From assembly GCA_035316885.1 (NCBI GenBank), contig DATHII010000362.1, positions 1 to 5,858 of the forward strand: 5,858 nt of DNA, in the 5' to 3' direction. The translations under genes and the position numbers were made by a program. The stretch is from DASRTE01 sp035316885 (GTDB lineage Bacteria > Actinomycetota > Actinomycetes > Jiangellales > Jiangellaceae). Every line of letters begins with the position of its first letter. The first letter of the stretch is position 1. The notes beneath the pieces are model-generated. The model was given only the letters and a program-made list of their open reading frames with translations. It was not told the DNA's origin and did not search any database. This document shows, one piece after another, positions 5,781 through 5,858 of this stretch.

Positions 5781-5858
5781 TTGAAGGCGATCACCTATCA
5801 CCGGTACGGCTCACCCGATGTTCTCGACTTCGAAGAGGTCGATGAACCCGTCGCGAAG
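5781..5858 (+). CDS. N-terminus of a medium-chain NAD(P)-dependent dehydrogenase (partial)
   Basis: Only 26 codons are in the window, from a TTG start and running off the right edge. They read MKAITYHRYGSPDVL followed by DFEEVDEPVAK. The pattern M-K-A-x-x-x-x-x-Y-G-x-P-(D/E)-V-L, then a short strand ending in E-V-(D/x)-x-P, is the first beta hairpin of the GroES-like domain in medium-chain zinc alcohol dehydrogenases and quinone oxidoreductases. These proteins are cytosolic and move hydride between NAD(P)H and an alcohol, aldehyde or quinone. Zinc-binding and Rossmann motifs lie beyond the edge, so the subfamily cannot be told. It lies 51 bp after the DUF4386 gene on the same strand with no terminator between, which suggests a shared TetR-controlled transcript. 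Confidence 0.8.
   Translation, partial: MKAITYHRYGSPDVLDFEEVDEPVAK

Noticed and set aside
4824..5801. Open minus-strand frame extending the TetR reading upstream by more than 300 codons
   Set aside because: It runs through both operators and antisense to the DUF4386 gene and has low-complexity, charged composition. TetR family similarity starts only at the ATG at 4823.

Overview
The window is high-GC DNA (about 70% G+C by eye) with GTG and TTG starts, strong GC bias at third codon positions and secreted proteins carrying actinobacterial-type repeats. This points to an actinomycete or a related Actinomycetota lineage; the sequence alone does not fix the genus. It reads as ordinary chromosomal DNA. 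I see no tRNA, rRNA, insertion sequence, CRISPR array or phage gene.

Left part (1-3393, + strand): two genes for exported proteins. The first (61-870) is a chymotrypsin-fold serine protease with a complete catalytic triad. Its predicted mature N-terminus begins directly at the activation-type sequence ITGG. The second (1039-3393) is a 784-residue exported peptidoglycan amidase of the PGRP/Amidase_2 family, with three tandem beta-rich repeats of about 120 residues at its C-terminus. Between them lies a perfect 13-bp inverted repeat (952-988), either a terminator without a T-tract or a 5' leader structure.

Right part (3464-5858): a divergent cluster around a TetR-family repressor. Leftward are tetR (4823-4137) and then a RibD/dihydrofolate-reductase-fold oxidoreductase (4072-3464), which converges on the amidase gene. 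Rightward are a six-helix DUF4386 membrane protein (4998-5729) and the first 26 codons of a medium-chain (zinc-type/quinone) NAD(P)-dependent dehydrogenase with a TTG start (5781 to the window edge). The 174-bp divergent intergenic region holds two copies of the 18-bp sequence AGGTGTACGGCGTACACC, each containing a near-perfect palindrome. The first fills the spacer of a TTGACA-N17-TAGGCT promoter and the second covers the predicted transcript start.

The simplest model is that the TetR protein represses the DUF4386-dehydrogenase transcript, and probably its own, until a small ligand binds. The ligand is unknown, and the two oxidoreductases suggest a response to a reactive or xenobiotic small molecule. 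That functional reading is inference; the operator/promoter geometry is directly visible. The gene families are all known, so I do not claim a wholly new system. The most distinctive items are the double operator and the protease's Gly at the S1-pocket position with no propeptide.
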